DNA of 64,000 nt from the NCBI RefSeq assembly GCF_009604455.1, contig NZ_WEGL01000015.1, positions 19,128 to 83,127 of the forward strand, read 5' to 3'. Under the pieces are notes generated by a model. The model was not told the DNA's origin. It saw only the letters and a program-made list of their open reading frames with translations, and made no database searches. This document shows positions 34,799 through 43,813 of the stretch, in pieces. Within the stretch, counting starts at the first letter, position 1. Each line of letters starts with the position of its first letter. Source of the DNA: Streptomyces sp. RB17 (GTDB lineage Bacteria > Actinomycetota > Actinomycetes > Streptomycetales > Streptomycetaceae). The translations under genes and the position numbers were made by a program.

Positions 34799-35347
34799 AT
34801 GACTGAACTTGGAACCGTCGGCTGGCCGCCTGCCCCGATCAAGACCGAGCGGCTCGTACTGCGCGAGTCCGAGGCCCGGGATCGCGAGGCGGTCATCGAG
34901 CTGAACGCTTCGCCAGAGGTGAACACCTACCTTGGTGGTCCTCGACCGCGTGCCGAGCTCGAGCGCACGGTGCCCGAGGTGCCCGGGCAGCGCCGTGACT
35001 GGTTCGTGGTCGAGCTCGACGGAGCAATGATCGGCACGATCCAGCTCAAACCGCATGCCCCCGAGCGTCCGAGTGACCGCCGTCTGGAGGTGGGGGAGAC
35101 CGAGCTCGGCTACTTGTTCCTGACGGAGGCGTGGGGACGCGGGTACGCCACCGAGGCGTGTGCAGCGGCACTCGACTGGTTTGCCGGCGCGCTGCCCGGT
35201 GAGCCGGTGGTGCTCTACACCCAGACCGCCAACGCCCGCTCGATGCGCCTCGCGGCGAAGCTCGGGTTCACCGAGCTGGAACGGTTCGAGGCGTACGGCG
35301 CCGAGCAGTGGTTCGGCGTCTGGTCTGCGGTCACACCGGTCGAGTGA
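34799..35347 (+). CDS. GNAT family N-acetyltransferase (RimJ/RimL type)
   Basis: A 182-residue acetyltransferase: IKTERLVLRESEARDREAVI is the RimJ/RimL-like N-terminus, ELGYLFLTEAWGRGYATEAC is the acetyl-CoA motif (R-G-Y-A-T-E-A) and VLYTQTANARSMRLAAKLGF the characteristic N-x-x-S-x-x-L-x-x-K-x-G-F. The group acetylates N-terminal amines of ribosomal proteins, or antibiotics and small molecules. ATG 34799 is the first plausible start, with a weak ribosome-binding site. It lies directly after the IS4 element's duplicated target. Confidence 0.88.
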   Translation: MTELGTVGWPPAPIKTERLVLRESEARDREAVIELNASPEVNTYLGGPRPRAELERTVPEVPGQRRDWFVVELDGAMIGTIQLKPHAPERPSDRRLEVGETELGYLFLTEAWGRGYATEACAAALDWFAGALPGEPVVLYTQTANARSMRLAAKLGFTELERFEAYGAEQWFGVWSAVTPVE

Positions 35348-35542
35348 GCTCGTACTCGACGAAAGGTGGCTCAGCACCTGAATGGCGCTCAACCCCAGGA
35401 AGACAGAAGGTACTTCGAGGGAACTGCACAGGCCACTTCTTGTTCACTTCACGGGATCTACTCGCATAGACCGGTGTGGTGGTGTCATGCCGTCAGCCGC
35501 CCGTCACCCCCTGTCCGGGCCGACTCTGCGGGAGAACCCCAC

Positions 35543-36076
35543 ATGCGTCGCTTCACCGCCACCGCCACCGCCACCGCCACCGCCTGCGCCCTGGTCCTCG
35601 GGGCCGCGGGACTGATTGCCGCCTCGGCCGGCACCGCCCAGGCGTCGACCTGTTCCCACGCTTACCTGCCGCTGCAGGATTCCTCGTGCACGCCCGGGGC
35701 CTACAACCCGGACGTCACCCAGTCGAACATCCACAGCACTATCTGCGTGTCCGGCTGGACCGGCACCGTCCGCCCCCCGACGTCCTACACCAACCCCCTC
35801 AAGGCCCAGGGCATCATCGACTACGGCTACTCCGACACCAACATGGCCGACTACGAGGAGGACCACCTCGTCCCCCTCGAACTCGGCGGCGCCCCCCGCG
35901 ATCCCGGCAACCTGTGGCCCGAGCCCTACTCCGGCTCGCAGACCGCGCACTCCAAGGACGGAGTGGAGACGAAGCTGAAGAACGCCGTCTGCGCCGGCAC
36001 CATCACCCTGTCCGCCGCCCGCAGCGCCATCAAGAACAACTGGACCACGGCCCTGCAGGTCACCGGAATCGGCTGA
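35543..36076 (+). CDS. secreted protein, putative HNH-like nuclease family (paralogue 1)
   Basis: A 177-residue exported protein with a signal peptide (MRRFTATATATATACALVLG then AAGLIAASAGTAQA) behind a GGGAG site. The mature part has Cys pairs (CSHAYLPLQDSSCTPG) and a region shared with the lipoproteins at 36646 and 54843: D-Y-E-E-D-H-L-V-P-L-E-L-G-G...G-N-L-W-P-E-P...V-E-T-K-L-K-N-A-V-C. The spaced D-H (107-108), N (123) and N (147) resemble a beta-beta-alpha metal (HNH-type) nuclease site. Nuclease activity is inference. Five ACCGCC units at 35555-35584 encode part of the signal peptide. Confidence 0.7.
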   Translation: MRRFTATATATATACALVLGAAGLIAASAGTAQASTCSHAYLPLQDSSCTPGAYNPDVTQSNIHSTICVSGWTGTVRPPTSYTNPLKAQGIIDYGYSDTNMADYEEDHLVPLELGGAPRDPGNLWPEPYSGSQTAHSKDGVETKLKNAVCAGTITLSAARSAIKNNWTTALQVTGIG

Positions 36077-36645
36077 CACCCTCACCCGCCGGTACGTTCA
36101 GCCCACGCGCTGGACGTACCGGCACAGACGTCCCAGGCCCCTCCTCCGGGTCAGGCCGCACGGCCCGTGGGCGGATCCGGATCCGTCGACTGCGGCTGTT
36201 CCTTGTGGTGGGCGGTAACCGAACGCCGGGATCAGCCAACCGAACTGCCGGCCACGGTTGTCAAGCCCGACCCGCCGTCCGCTGCCGCGCGCCCCGCAGG
36301 CCCCGCAGACGGCCTTCACAATCTGATCAGCAAGACCGGCGACGTCCGGGGCAGCGCAGCCGCACTCGACTTCCGCCAGCAGGCAGCCATCTGGCGCCGG
36401 ATGGCACAGTGCGCTGAACGTTAGGGCCGCTGGTGAGCTGACGCTGCAGCCCCTCCGATCGGGTACGTGTGGACAGCGACGGCCGGCGAGGCCATGCCTC
36501 GCCGGGACGAGCGGTCCTGGCGTTCTCGGCAGGCCGTGCTGTTCCAGTGGCCCATCGCGCGCCTGCGTGCCCCAGGGCGGGCGATACAAGAACGTCGGGA
36601 TGGGGGAGCATGTGCTTGGTTGTCGCTCGTTCGTGAGGGGTCGTC
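36077..36645. other. intergenic region, no supported gene
   Basis: Between the two HNH-like paralogues. A short plus-strand frame ending at 36424 (DGLHNLISKTGDVRGSAAAL) looks faintly protein-like but has no start signal or family. I see no RNA gene or clear terminator. Confidence 0.35.
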
Positions 36646-37317
36646 ATGGGTTCCATCCACCGTGCCGTTGCGCCGGTACTGCTGTGCTGCCTGCTGCTGG
36701 CGGGCTGTTCATCCGGTTCGCAGTCCGGGCCGGATACCTCGGGGAAGGATGGAGCGTCGGCGGCGGGCGCATCGGGGACTGCCGTGCCCGCAGACACGGC
36801 CAAGATTGCGGTGGGTGTGGGGCCGCAGACGACGTACACGGTGCAGCAGCAGCCGTCTGCGGGCAGCTGCCATTTCCGGTATGAGAAGGGCGAGCCTCTC
36901 GAGGACCGGGCGTGCACACCGGGTGCCGTCTCCCCGGCGGTGACCCAGGCGAACCTGACGTCGACGATCTGCCGCAAGGGCGGGTACACCAAGAACATCC
37001 GGCCGCCGGAGTCGGTGACCCGTAAGGAGAAGGAGCTGAACGCGGCCTCCTACGGCTACACGGGCAGCCTGGGGGATGCTGAGTACGACCATCTGATCAG
37101 CCTCCAGCTTGGCGGTGATCCGAACGATGCCCGCAATCTGTGGGTGGAGCCGGCTGATCCGGGTCACAAGCCAGGCGCTGGGGTGAACAATCTGAAGGAT
37201 CCCGTGGAGACGAAGTTGCACACTGCGGTCTGCTCGGGGAAGGTCACCCTCGCGGCAGCACAGCAGGCCATCGTCACCGACTGGACTACGGCCCTCAGCC
37301 GGCTCGGTGTCGGCTGA
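36646..37317 (+). CDS. lipoprotein, putative HNH-like nuclease family (paralogue 2)
   Basis: A 223-residue lipoprotein: the signal peptide ends in the lipobox LLAGC (Cys21), then comes a flexible Ser/Gly/Ala linker to about residue 60. The folded part contains Cys75, Cys90, Cys109 and Cys196, probably two disulfides, and the conserved block AEYDHLISLQLGGDPNDARN then LWVEP, followed by DPVETKLHTAVCSGKVTLAA. D148-H149, N164 and H192 have the spacing of an HNH (beta-beta-alpha metal) site. It would act outside the membrane, anchored by lipid. It is a clear paralogue of the secreted protein at 35543 and nearly identical in its second half to the broken copy at 54843. Confidence 0.75.
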   Translation: MGSIHRAVAPVLLCCLLLAGCSSGSQSGPDTSGKDGASAAGASGTAVPADTAKIAVGVGPQTTYTVQQQPSAGSCHFRYEKGEPLEDRACTPGAVSPAVTQANLTSTICRKGGYTKNIRPPESVTRKEKELNAASYGYTGSLGDAEYDHLISLQLGGDPNDARNLWVEPADPGHKPGAGVNNLKDPVETKLHTAVCSGKVTLAAAQQAIVTDWTTALSRLGVG

Positions 37318-37410
37318 TCCTGCCAAGCCGGATGAGCTCGTCGATGCTCATTCAGTAGCGGCGACCTGATCCGATACTCCCGCTGCGCCCCGTCGCAGGT
37401 TCAAATCCAC

Positions 37411-37634
37411 GAACCCGATTCGAGTCGATTTTCGCCACTGTCCGGCTCCGGACCAAGGCCACCCGGGGCGGTGGCAGCGCGGCCGCCGCCCTGGCCATGG
37501 TCTTCAAGCTCGTCGAGTGTGCCCAGCAGCGGTGGCGGGCCGTGAATGCACCCCACCTCGTCGCCCTGGTCCGCGCCGGAGCCCGCCTCGAGCGCCGCCA
37601 CCTCGTCGAACGCTCCGAGAGCCATGCGGCCTGA
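37411..37634 (+). pseudogene. IS256-family transposase, C-terminal fragment
   Basis: The frame gives ESIFATVRLRTKATRGGGSA, AAALAMVFKLVECAQQRWRA and VNAPHLVALVRAGARLERRH before a stop at 37634: the standard end of an IS256-type transposase. The conserved N-P-I just upstream is out of frame by one base. The piece begins at the same protein position where the fragment at 3316-3739 ends. Confidence 0.75.
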
Positions 37635-37809
37635 ACGACCGCAATTGATCCACGGGTCATGACTCCTGCCCCCTCAGCCCGGCAGCAGGCCGGCGCGTCG
37701 GGCCGATGAGTTTGCCGCTTGCCTGAAGTCTTCCTCGTGACAAGCCCGCCCCGTCGGCGGATCAGGAAACGCCGGATCCTGCTGTCATGGAGGAGAGATG
37801 GAGACCAGG

Positions 37810-38394
37810 ATGAACAATCCGATTCGGCTGTACATGTCCATGTCGCTCGACGGCTATATCGCCGGCCCGGACGATCGGCCAGGGCAGGAGCTCGGACGCG
37901 ACGGTGGACGGCTCTTCAACTGGCTCGACGACCGGGAGTCCGACGGTCCGAGCGGCCAGGTCTACCGCGAGGCGCTGGCGACCGGCGCGGTGATCTCCGG
38001 CCGTCGGACCTTCGAACTCGCCGGGCGCTGGCAGGGCGATCACCACGACGGCGTGCCGATCTTCGTACTCACCCACCAGGTGGATGACGGGGACGTGCCA
38101 CCCGGCCACGCGCGTTTCGTCACCGATGTCGAGGACTGCGCCCGTCAGGCTCGCGCAGCCGCAGGGGACCGGCCGGTCATGGCCCATGGGGCGGGGGCGG
38201 CCCAAGCACTTCTCCGAGCCGGGCAGGTGGACGAGATGGAGATCCACCTGGTTCCGGTCCTCCTCGGAGACGGTCGACGGCTGTTCGGCCACCTGGGTAG
38301 CGATCACATCGAACTCGACCTCGTCCGACGGCTGGAGGATCGAGACGTTACGCATCTTCGCTACCGGGTGCATCGACCCGAGGAGGCCGCGTGA
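37810..38394 (+). CDS. dihydrofolate reductase/RibD-type family protein
   Basis: A 194-residue member of the bifunctional deaminase-reductase C-terminal (DHFR-like) family: NPIRLYMSMSLDGYIAGPDD is its standard first strand and loop, followed by TGAVISGRRTFELAGRWQGD, GDRPVMAHGAGAAQALLRAG and VDEMEIHLVPVLLGDGRRLF. These proteins use NADPH-like cofactors; the substrates of the stand-alone actinobacterial forms are unknown. ATG 37810 has GGAG seven bases upstream; ATG 37798 is the alternative. The stop overlaps the VOC gene by GTGA, so the two form an operon. Confidence 0.88.
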   Translation: MNNPIRLYMSMSLDGYIAGPDDRPGQELGRDGGRLFNWLDDRESDGPSGQVYREALATGAVISGRRTFELAGRWQGDHHDGVPIFVLTHQVDDGDVPPGHARFVTDVEDCARQARAAAGDRPVMAHGAGAAQALLRAGQVDEMEIHLVPVLLGDGRRLFGHLGSDHIELDLVRRLEDRDVTHLRYRVHRPEEAA

Positions 38395-38804
38395 AGACGC
38401 TCTTTGTCTCCTACCGTGTCACCGACCTCAACGGCTCGCTCGGTTTCTACACCACCTTGGGCTACGCCGAACTGGGCAGGGTCGAGGGCGGCGACGGGGC
38501 TCGCCTCGTGATCCTCAAGTTCCCCGACGAACCGGCGGCCTCGCTTGAACTGGTCCACCGCCCCGGCGACGGACCGGTCGACGTGGGCAGCGGTTTCGAC
38601 CACCTCGCGATCCAGGTGGAGAGTCTCGCCACCACCCTGGAGACGCTGACCGAAGCCGGCCTGAGGCCAGAAGGCCTCCAGTACCCGGGCGGCCCTCACG
38701 GCCCGAAGACGTCGTGGCTCACGGACCCGGATGGTTACCGGATCGAGTTGGTGGAGTGGCCGTCCGGGCATCCCGACGGCATCACTGCAGCAGACTTCGC
38801 CTGA
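38391..38804 (+). CDS. VOC (glyoxalase/dioxygenase fold) family protein
   Basis: A 137-residue single VOC unit with two beta-alpha-beta-beta-beta modules: KTLFVSYRVTDLNGSLGFYT then TLGYAELGRVEG, and GFDHLAIQVESLATTLETLT then TSWLTDPDGYRIELVEWPSG. Metal ligands H (in FDHLAI) and E (in IELVEW) are present, as in glyoxalase I-type enzymes, along with a glyoxalase-like D-P-D-G-Y. GTG 38391 overlaps the preceding stop (translational coupling). Function is likely a small-molecule lyase, isomerase or resistance protein; the partner DHFR-like protein gives no clear pathway. Confidence 0.88.
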   Translation: MKTLFVSYRVTDLNGSLGFYTTLGYAELGRVEGGDGARLVILKFPDEPAASLELVHRPGDGPVDVGSGFDHLAIQVESLATTLETLTEAGLRPEGLQYPGGPHGPKTSWLTDPDGYRIELVEWPSGHPDGITAADFA

Positions 38805-38980
38805 GGCGGCCACGGTCTGCGGAGTGGCGAAGTTCCCCTCAGCGCGACCGCGGCGCAACGCGAGGCGACATCCCACCCCATCCACAGGTCTTGATGCGAT
38901 GAAGGGGCGAAGTCCGCGCCCTCCGTGGGCGGCCCGGGTAGATCCCAGGTACCCACTCCGTGACGGCGAAGGAGCCCCAG

Positions 38981-40003
38981 GTGAGCGAGTACGACGGGCA
39001 CCAGTACGTCGGTGTCGACCTGCACCGCAGGTGGTCTGTGATCGTGCGTCAGACCGAGGACGGTGTCCAACTGAGTGCAGTGCGCATCCTCAACGATCCG
39101 GTGGCACTCGGTCTGCAGATCGAGCAGGCCGGGCGCGATTCCGAGGTGGTCCTGGAGGCCACCTACGGCTGGTACTGGGCGGCCGATGTCCTGCAGGCCG
39201 CCGGGGCACGCGTCCACCTGGCCCACCCGCTGGGCGTGACGGGCTTCGCCTACCGGCGCGTGAAGAACGACATCCGCGATGTCGCGGACCTGGCGGACCT
39301 GCTGCGGATGGGCCGGCCGCCGGAAGCCTGGATCGCGCCACCGCAGGTCCGTGAGCTGCGGGAACTGGTGCGCTACCGAGCCAAGCTCGTCGCGCTGCGC
39401 TCAGGGCTGAAGGCCCAGGTGCATGCCGTGCTGGCCAAGGCCGGCGTACTGATCCCCGCTTCCGACCTGTTCGGTACCGACGGCCGAGCCCGGCTGGAGC
39501 AGACCTCGTTGGCCGGCCCGTATGCCCAGCGCCTCGCACTGTTACTCAAGCTGATCGACGGACTCGATGCCGAGGAAACCCTGTTCAACGGCCGTATCAC
39601 GGAACGGCTTCGCCACCACGCCGGCTATCGGGCCATCCAGCAGCTGCCCGGCATCGGTAGCACTCTGGCGGCGGTGCTGGTCGCGGAGATCGGTGATGTG
39701 CACCGGTTCGCTTCCGCCGAGCGGTTGTGCTCATGGGCGGGGCTGACCCCACGGCACTACGAGTCCGACACCGTCGTCCGCCGCGGTCACGTCACCAAAC
39801 AGGGCAGCAAGCTGGTGCGCTGGGCCGTGGTGGAGGCGATCCAGCGCAAGACCACCCCCAAGATCACCGAGGACCGGGCCCGGATCGAGGCCCGCCGCGG
39901 CAGGAACATCGCCAAGATCGCCGCGGCACGCAAGCTGCTCACACTGGTCTACTACGGGCTGCGCGACGGAGAAATCCGCGCCCTGGCCCGCCAGGCAGCC
40001 TGA
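38981..40003 (+). CDS. IS110-family transposase
   Basis: An intact 340-residue DEDD transposase starting at GTG 38981 behind GAAGGAG. The N-terminal RuvC-like domain carries YVGVDLHRRWSVIVRQTEDG (D), EVVLEATYGWYWAADVLQAA (E) and RRVKNDIRDVADLADLLRMG (D-x-x-D). The C-terminal transposase_20 domain has IQQLPGIGSTLAAVLVAEIG and FASAERLCSWAGLTPRHYES with the catalytic Ser region. IS110 elements lack inverted repeats and use a bridge RNA from their non-coding ends, so the flanks 38805-38980 and 40004-40300 could contain it; I cannot define it by eye. Confidence 0.92.
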   Translation: MSEYDGHQYVGVDLHRRWSVIVRQTEDGVQLSAVRILNDPVALGLQIEQAGRDSEVVLEATYGWYWAADVLQAAGARVHLAHPLGVTGFAYRRVKNDIRDVADLADLLRMGRPPEAWIAPPQVRELRELVRYRAKLVALRSGLKAQVHAVLAKAGVLIPASDLFGTDGRARLEQTSLAGPYAQRLALLLKLIDGLDAEETLFNGRITERLRHHAGYRAIQQLPGIGSTLAAVLVAEIGDVHRFASAERLCSWAGLTPRHYESDTVVRRGHVTKQGSKLVRWAVVEAIQRKTTPKITEDRARIEARRGRNIAKIAAARKLLTLVYYGLRDGEIRALARQAA

Positions 40004-40460
40004 GCACCTCGGACGCGGCAGGCGCGCGGTCGGGCAATTGCCTGACCCCCAGCACGGCGCGGTCGCGGTTTTGATTGACCCCGCCTGCCGCACGTCGCAG
40101 AGCTCCATGCGGCCCCGCGCCGCGAAGGAATGACCGGCAGCCGAGCACGGCTCTGCCGTCACCCCATCAAGGGCTGGAGAACTTCAACCCCCACAACTGC
40201 ATGTCCGACGAGCCGTCCCATCCCACCCGCAGTCGCCATCCCACCGACGGGGAGCCGGTCAACGCTGCCCAGAACCACCGACAACCAGAGGAAATACCCC
40301 GCTTGACACACTCCGCCCCTTCAGGAATGACTATTGCTCCAGTCGGTCTCAGTGCGCTTCGCGCTCTGGTCTCTCGCTTCGCGCTGCCCGGCTGCCCTCG
40401 GCGGTCCGCGCCCGCTTGGCCGTCCCGAGCCTGTCAGAGGACCGGCCCTCTTGCCGTCTA
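40004..40460. other. non-coding flank of IS110 element
   Basis: No supported gene. The first 100-300 bases may belong to the IS110 element's right end (possible bridge-RNA region). No clear hairpin or repeat was recognised. Confidence 0.35.
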
Positions 40461-40958
40461 CTACTGTTCGGCGTTTTTGTTGATGCGTTCGCGGAGGAGG
40501 TCGGCGTGGCCGTTGTGCCGCGCGTACTCCTCGATCATGTGGGTGAGGATGTAGCGGAGTGAGAAGACGTCGTTTCGGTACCGCCCGGTGACGTCGGGGG
40601 ATGGGGCGGCATCCACGATGTTGCGGGATCGGGCGCATTCCTCGTGCCAGATCGCGAACGCCTCGGATGGGTCTGCGGTGTCGACGGCGAAAGCGCCGCC
40701 GTCGCTTCGGGGCCAGTGCACATCGCTGTGCTCGCCGTTCAACACGTTCCGGAACCAGGTCCGCTCGACGTCAGCCATGTGCCGGACGAGGCCGAGCAGT
40801 GACAAGCCCGAGGGCTGCACGGCCTTTTGTCTGAGCTGCTCGGCTGTGAGCCCCGCACATGCCATGGCCAGCGTGTCACGCTGGCGTTGCAGGAAGGCGG
40901 TCAGCGTGGCGTGCTCATCGGCCACCCGCGGAGGTTCGGTCCTCTCCCGGTTGTCCAT
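40461..40958 (-). CDS. DinB-family protein (DUF664)
   Basis: A 165-residue four-helix-bundle protein: DEHATLTAFLQRQRDTLAMA, GLTAEQLRQKAVQPSGLSLL, GLVRHMADVERTWFRNVLNG and YILTHMIEEYARHNGHADLL. The His residues of VRHMADVE, THMIEE and RHNGH form the metal site typical of DinB/YfiT-like proteins, which include thiol-dependent (mycothiol or bacillithiol) transferases. ATG 40958 begins the domain directly. Substrate unknown. It is a single gene, convergent with the IS110 transposase. Confidence 0.88.
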   Translation of the reverse strand: MDNRERTEPPRVADEHATLTAFLQRQRDTLAMACAGLTAEQLRQKAVQPSGLSLLGLVRHMADVERTWFRNVLNGEHSDVHWPRSDGGAFAVDTADPSEAFAIWHEECARSRNIVDAAPSPDVTGRYRNDVFSLRYILTHMIEEYARHNGHADLLRERINKNAEQ

Positions 40959-41203
40959 CGGACCATCATGACAGCGAGGGGCGCACGGCAGTCGGATCTG
41001 TGCGGCTGACCTGCGCCGCCGAGGACCGGCTGCCGCTCGGCGGTTCGGCTCGAGCCTTCGGAGTGTGGAGGCTGGCCTTGGCATGCGTCCGGTGGTGGCT
41101 CCGCCCCCCGCCCCGAGGTCGGCCGACGCCGTGGTGCGCGCCCGCGGGGCGGCTCCCCCCTTTTTTGTGCCCGGGAGACGCGGCACGGGGCCGTGGTGTC
41201 TGT

Positions 41204-41648
41204 AAGCACTTGTTTTGGCAGTGCACGGAGTTGTTTTGGCCCCAGCGGCGGGTCGCTGGGGGGGCGTGTGTTGGTGTGATTCACGCCCCTGTAGCAAGGT
41301 GATTTGGCCCCACTTCGAGGTGCGTGGAGGGTTGCCGACCCGGCTCGACTCAGGTCGCGGACCGCCCGGTGACCGCGGCGACTGGACGAGAACGGGCGAT
41401 GGTGCGGCCGGCACTGGGATACGACGGTCGGGCCCAACACGGCTGCGGCCGGCATCCCGTAGGGTGGCCGGCTGCAGCCGTGTTGGGGCAGGTCAGCGAC
41501 GGCGCTTCTTCTGGCTCTGCGCGAACTGGTAGGACTGGGTGCCGGTCTCGACGATGTGCGCGTTCAACGTGACCCGGTCGACGATCGCCGTGCAGAGGCG
41601 AGGGTCGGTGAAGGGCTGCTTCCACTTGGGTTTGCGGCTGGCTCGTCG
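41204..41648 (-). mobile_element. IS21-family remnant: IstB C-terminus and right end
   Basis: The minus strand at 41493-41640 encodes the end of an IstB-like helper ATPase: KPKWKQPFTDPRLCTAIVDR, VTLNAHIVETGTQSYQFAQS and a stop. Downstream, 41204-41300 contains repeated motifs (GCCAAAACAACTC, GCCAAAACAAGTGC, GGGGCCAAATCACC on the minus strand), as expected for the multiple terminal repeats of an IS21 end. Most of istB and all of istA are missing. Confidence 0.6.
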
Positions 41649-41668
41649 GCGCCGCCAGGATCGGCTGC

Positions 41669-42358
41669 ATGATCAAGGGTGTGATGTTCGACTTCTCTGG
41701 GACCCTCTTCCGGATCGAATCGGCCGCGCAGTGGCTGCGCGCGGTGGCAACGAAGGCCGGTCTGGACGTGCCCGAGGGTGAACTCGAGGCGTGCGTCAGC
41801 CGGCTGGAAGAGTTCGGGGCTCAGCCCGGAGGGGTTCCTCCGCGCACAGTGCCGCCCCATCTGGAGGCACTGTGGCGGGAGCGCGATTTGACCGCCGAAC
41901 GACACCGGGCTGCCTTCACAGCCCTTACCCGGGAAGCGAAGCTGCCTGCGGCTGACCTGGCCGAGGCCCTGTATGAACGTTCCCAAGTGTCCGGGGCATG
42001 GCTGCCTTATCCCGACACCGAGGAAACCCTCCGCGCCCTGCGCGGGCGAGGCATCCCGGTCGCTGTCGTCAGCAACATCGGCTGGGACATGCGCCCTGTC
42101 TTCCGCGACCACGGTGTCGATGCCCTCGTGGACGCCTACTTCCTCTCCTTCGAGTGCGGGGTGAAGAAGCCCGATCCCCGGATCTTCCAGATGGCGTGCG
42201 ACAAGCTCGGAGTAGCGCCCGGCGATGCACTCATGGTGGGAGACGAGCCTGTTGCGGACGTGGGCGCTGCCAAGCTGGGGTGCCGAGTCCACCTAGTTGA
42301 TCCCTTGCCCGTTGACCTGCGTCCCGGCGCGCTGGCCGAGGTGCTCCAGCTCCTCTGA
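41669..42358 (+). CDS. HAD-superfamily hydrolase-like protein
   Basis: A 229-residue HAD protein. Motif I is MFDFSGTLFRIESAAQW: the nucleophile Asp is present, but the usual second Asp (D-x-D) is Ser, so it is not a typical phosphatase. A cap domain (about residues 20-105) follows. Motif II is VAVVSNIGWD (Ser), motif III is GVKKPDPRIFQMACDKLGVA (Lys) and motif IV is ALMVGDEPVADVGAAKLGCR. The replaced acid/base residue suggests dehalogenase- or phosphonatase-like chemistry, or loss of phosphatase function. It begins 20 bases after the IS21 remnant and appears monocistronic. Confidence 0.85.
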   Translation: MIKGVMFDFSGTLFRIESAAQWLRAVATKAGLDVPEGELEACVSRLEEFGAQPGGVPPRTVPPHLEALWRERDLTAERHRAAFTALTREAKLPAADLAEALYERSQVSGAWLPYPDTEETLRALRGRGIPVAVVSNIGWDMRPVFRDHGVDALVDAYFLSFECGVKKPDPRIFQMACDKLGVAPGDALMVGDEPVADVGAAKLGCRVHLVDPLPVDLRPGALAEVLQLL

Positions 42359-42663
42359 CGTGGCCCGACCGGGGCGGCTTTCGGCGCGATGTTGAGGGCC
42401 CGGCGACCGAACGCCGTCCAGTCCTCGGGCTCGATACCGCGCAAACGTACCCGCTTACCAGCCCAGAGAAGTCATCCCCTATCCGATCACGCCGCAAGAT
42501 GCGATGCACAGGCCCTCCTGACCCTGGCCTGAACTGTCTTGTCATACCAGTGGAGCCAGATCAACTTGGTACGTCAGTGGAGCCCCGAAACGCTGGTGCG
42601 CTGGTGCCAAAAGGAGTGCTTACAAACAGTGAGGGAGGTCAGGCTGGTGTTGAATGCGCTCTC

Positions 42664-43581
42664 ATGAGCGAGAGCGGTCGTGTGGCGAGCCGGACGGCGG
42701 TGCTGGTCTGTCAGGGGCAGGCGGCCGCGGACGGCAGGGCCGTTCCTGGCCGGTTCGCTGATCCGGTGGCGGTGCAGCTGCTGCGTGCCGCCGAGCGTAC
42801 GCCCGTGGACGAGGTGCGCGCGGGCACGCCTCCGGCGGGGTGGCGGGCGCGCACCGTTTACGAGGGTGTGCGGGCGTGTGCCGAAGTGGTCGTGCCGCGG
42901 ACGGTTGCGATCGACGAGGCCCTGCGGGCCCGCGTGACCGGCCAGCTGGTGATCCTCGGCGCCGGTCTGGATACGCGCGCGTGGCGTCTGCACGAGCTCA
43001 CGCAGACGGATGTGTGGGAGGTCGACCATCCGGCCTCCCAGCAGGACAAGCGCGCCCGCCTCGCCGATGCCGCGCAAGCGGTCCGAGGGCCGGACGAGGG
43101 CCATCGCGCCGCTGCTGGACTGCCGACCATGGCCCGTTCGGTACGGTTCACACCGGTGGATTTCGCCGTCGGTGATGTCGGTGCGGCGTTGGATGCCGCG
43201 GGGCACGACCCATCTGCGCCCACGACATGGCTGTGGGAGGGCGTCGTGCCGTACCTCACCCCCGACGAGGTGCGCGCCACGGTGGCCGCGCTCGACGCCC
43301 GGACGGTCTCAAGAAGTGCGCTCATCGTCAACTATCAGACGCCGTCGGTGAAGGCGGCCGCGGGGCGGCTGCTGACACGTGTGCTCGGGAGTTCGGTCAC
43401 GTCGGGCGAGCCGTGGCGCTCTTTGTGGAGGCCGCAACAGATGGCCGCACTGCTTGCGGAATACGGCATGCGGGTGGTGTCGGACGAGACACTCCTCGCC
43501 CTCGCGCACACCATCGGCAGCCCGGCAAGGGGGAGGATTTCCCTGCAATCGGGTCGCGTGGCTGTCGCAGAAAGCCACTGA
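42664..43581 (+). CDS. class I SAM-dependent methyltransferase, Ppm1/LCMT type
   Basis: A 305-residue methyltransferase of the leucine carboxyl methyltransferase-like group common in actinobacteria: VASRTAVLVCQGQAAADGRA, RFADPVAVQLLRAAERTPVD, the SAM-binding motif VILGAGLDTRAWRLHELTQT, the acidic EVDHPASQQDKRARL, and TTWLWEGVVPYLTPDEVRAT. The actinobacterial members probably O-methylate small molecules rather than protein phosphatase 2A. ATG 42664 is chosen because the family starts just before the S-R-T-A-x-x-V motif. It is flanked by non-coding or IS200/IS605 sequence. Confidence 0.88.
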   Translation: MSESGRVASRTAVLVCQGQAAADGRAVPGRFADPVAVQLLRAAERTPVDEVRAGTPPAGWRARTVYEGVRACAEVVVPRTVAIDEALRARVTGQLVILGAGLDTRAWRLHELTQTDVWEVDHPASQQDKRARLADAAQAVRGPDEGHRAAAGLPTMARSVRFTPVDFAVGDVGAALDAAGHDPSAPTTWLWEGVVPYLTPDEVRATVAALDARTVSRSALIVNYQTPSVKAAAGRLLTRVLGSSVTSGEPWRSLWRPQQMAALLAEYGMRVVSDETLLALAHTIGSPARGRISLQSGRVAVAESH

Positions 43582-43640
43582 CCTGACGGGCACGATGACC
43601 GAGCAGCAACGACAGAAACACTCGCAGATTCACCGGGTTC

Positions 43641-43682
43641 CTCCGAGGATGCCCTGGCCTTCAGGCCGGGGAGGAATCGGAG
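43641..43682 (+). other. two-tier hairpin resembling an IS200/IS605 end or omega-RNA scaffold
   Basis: CCCTGGCC (43652-43659) pairs with GGCCGGGG (43664-43671) around a TTCA loop with one G-T wobble. An outer stem CTCCGA (43641-43646) pairs with TCGGAG (43677-43682). Hairpins of this type, with GGCCTTCAGGCC-like cores, are usual at the right end of IS605-type elements, where the TnpB guide RNA arises. Here it lies 130 bases upstream of a broken tnpB. Confidence 0.4.
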
Positions 43683-43813
43683 TCCTGCGGAGCAGGGCAG
43701 GGATAGCCGGGTCGCCGTCAGGGTGATCCGGCGTCCACCCCGCATGGCGGTGAATGGCGCCCACAATGATCAAGAACTCTCAACTGTCAGTCCTCTCGGG
43801 TAGGTTCGGATGC

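Noticed and set aside
37388..37408. A tRNA-like T-arm string (GCAGGTTCAAATCC) before the IS256 fragment
   Set aside because: The T stem does not close properly and no other tRNA arms are found. It may be another integration scar, but the evidence is too thin.
41140..41300. Possible phage or plasmid origin iterons (repeated TTGTTTTGGC)
   Set aside because: The repeats lie directly after an IstB tail and fit the multiple terminal repeats of an IS21 end better than an origin.
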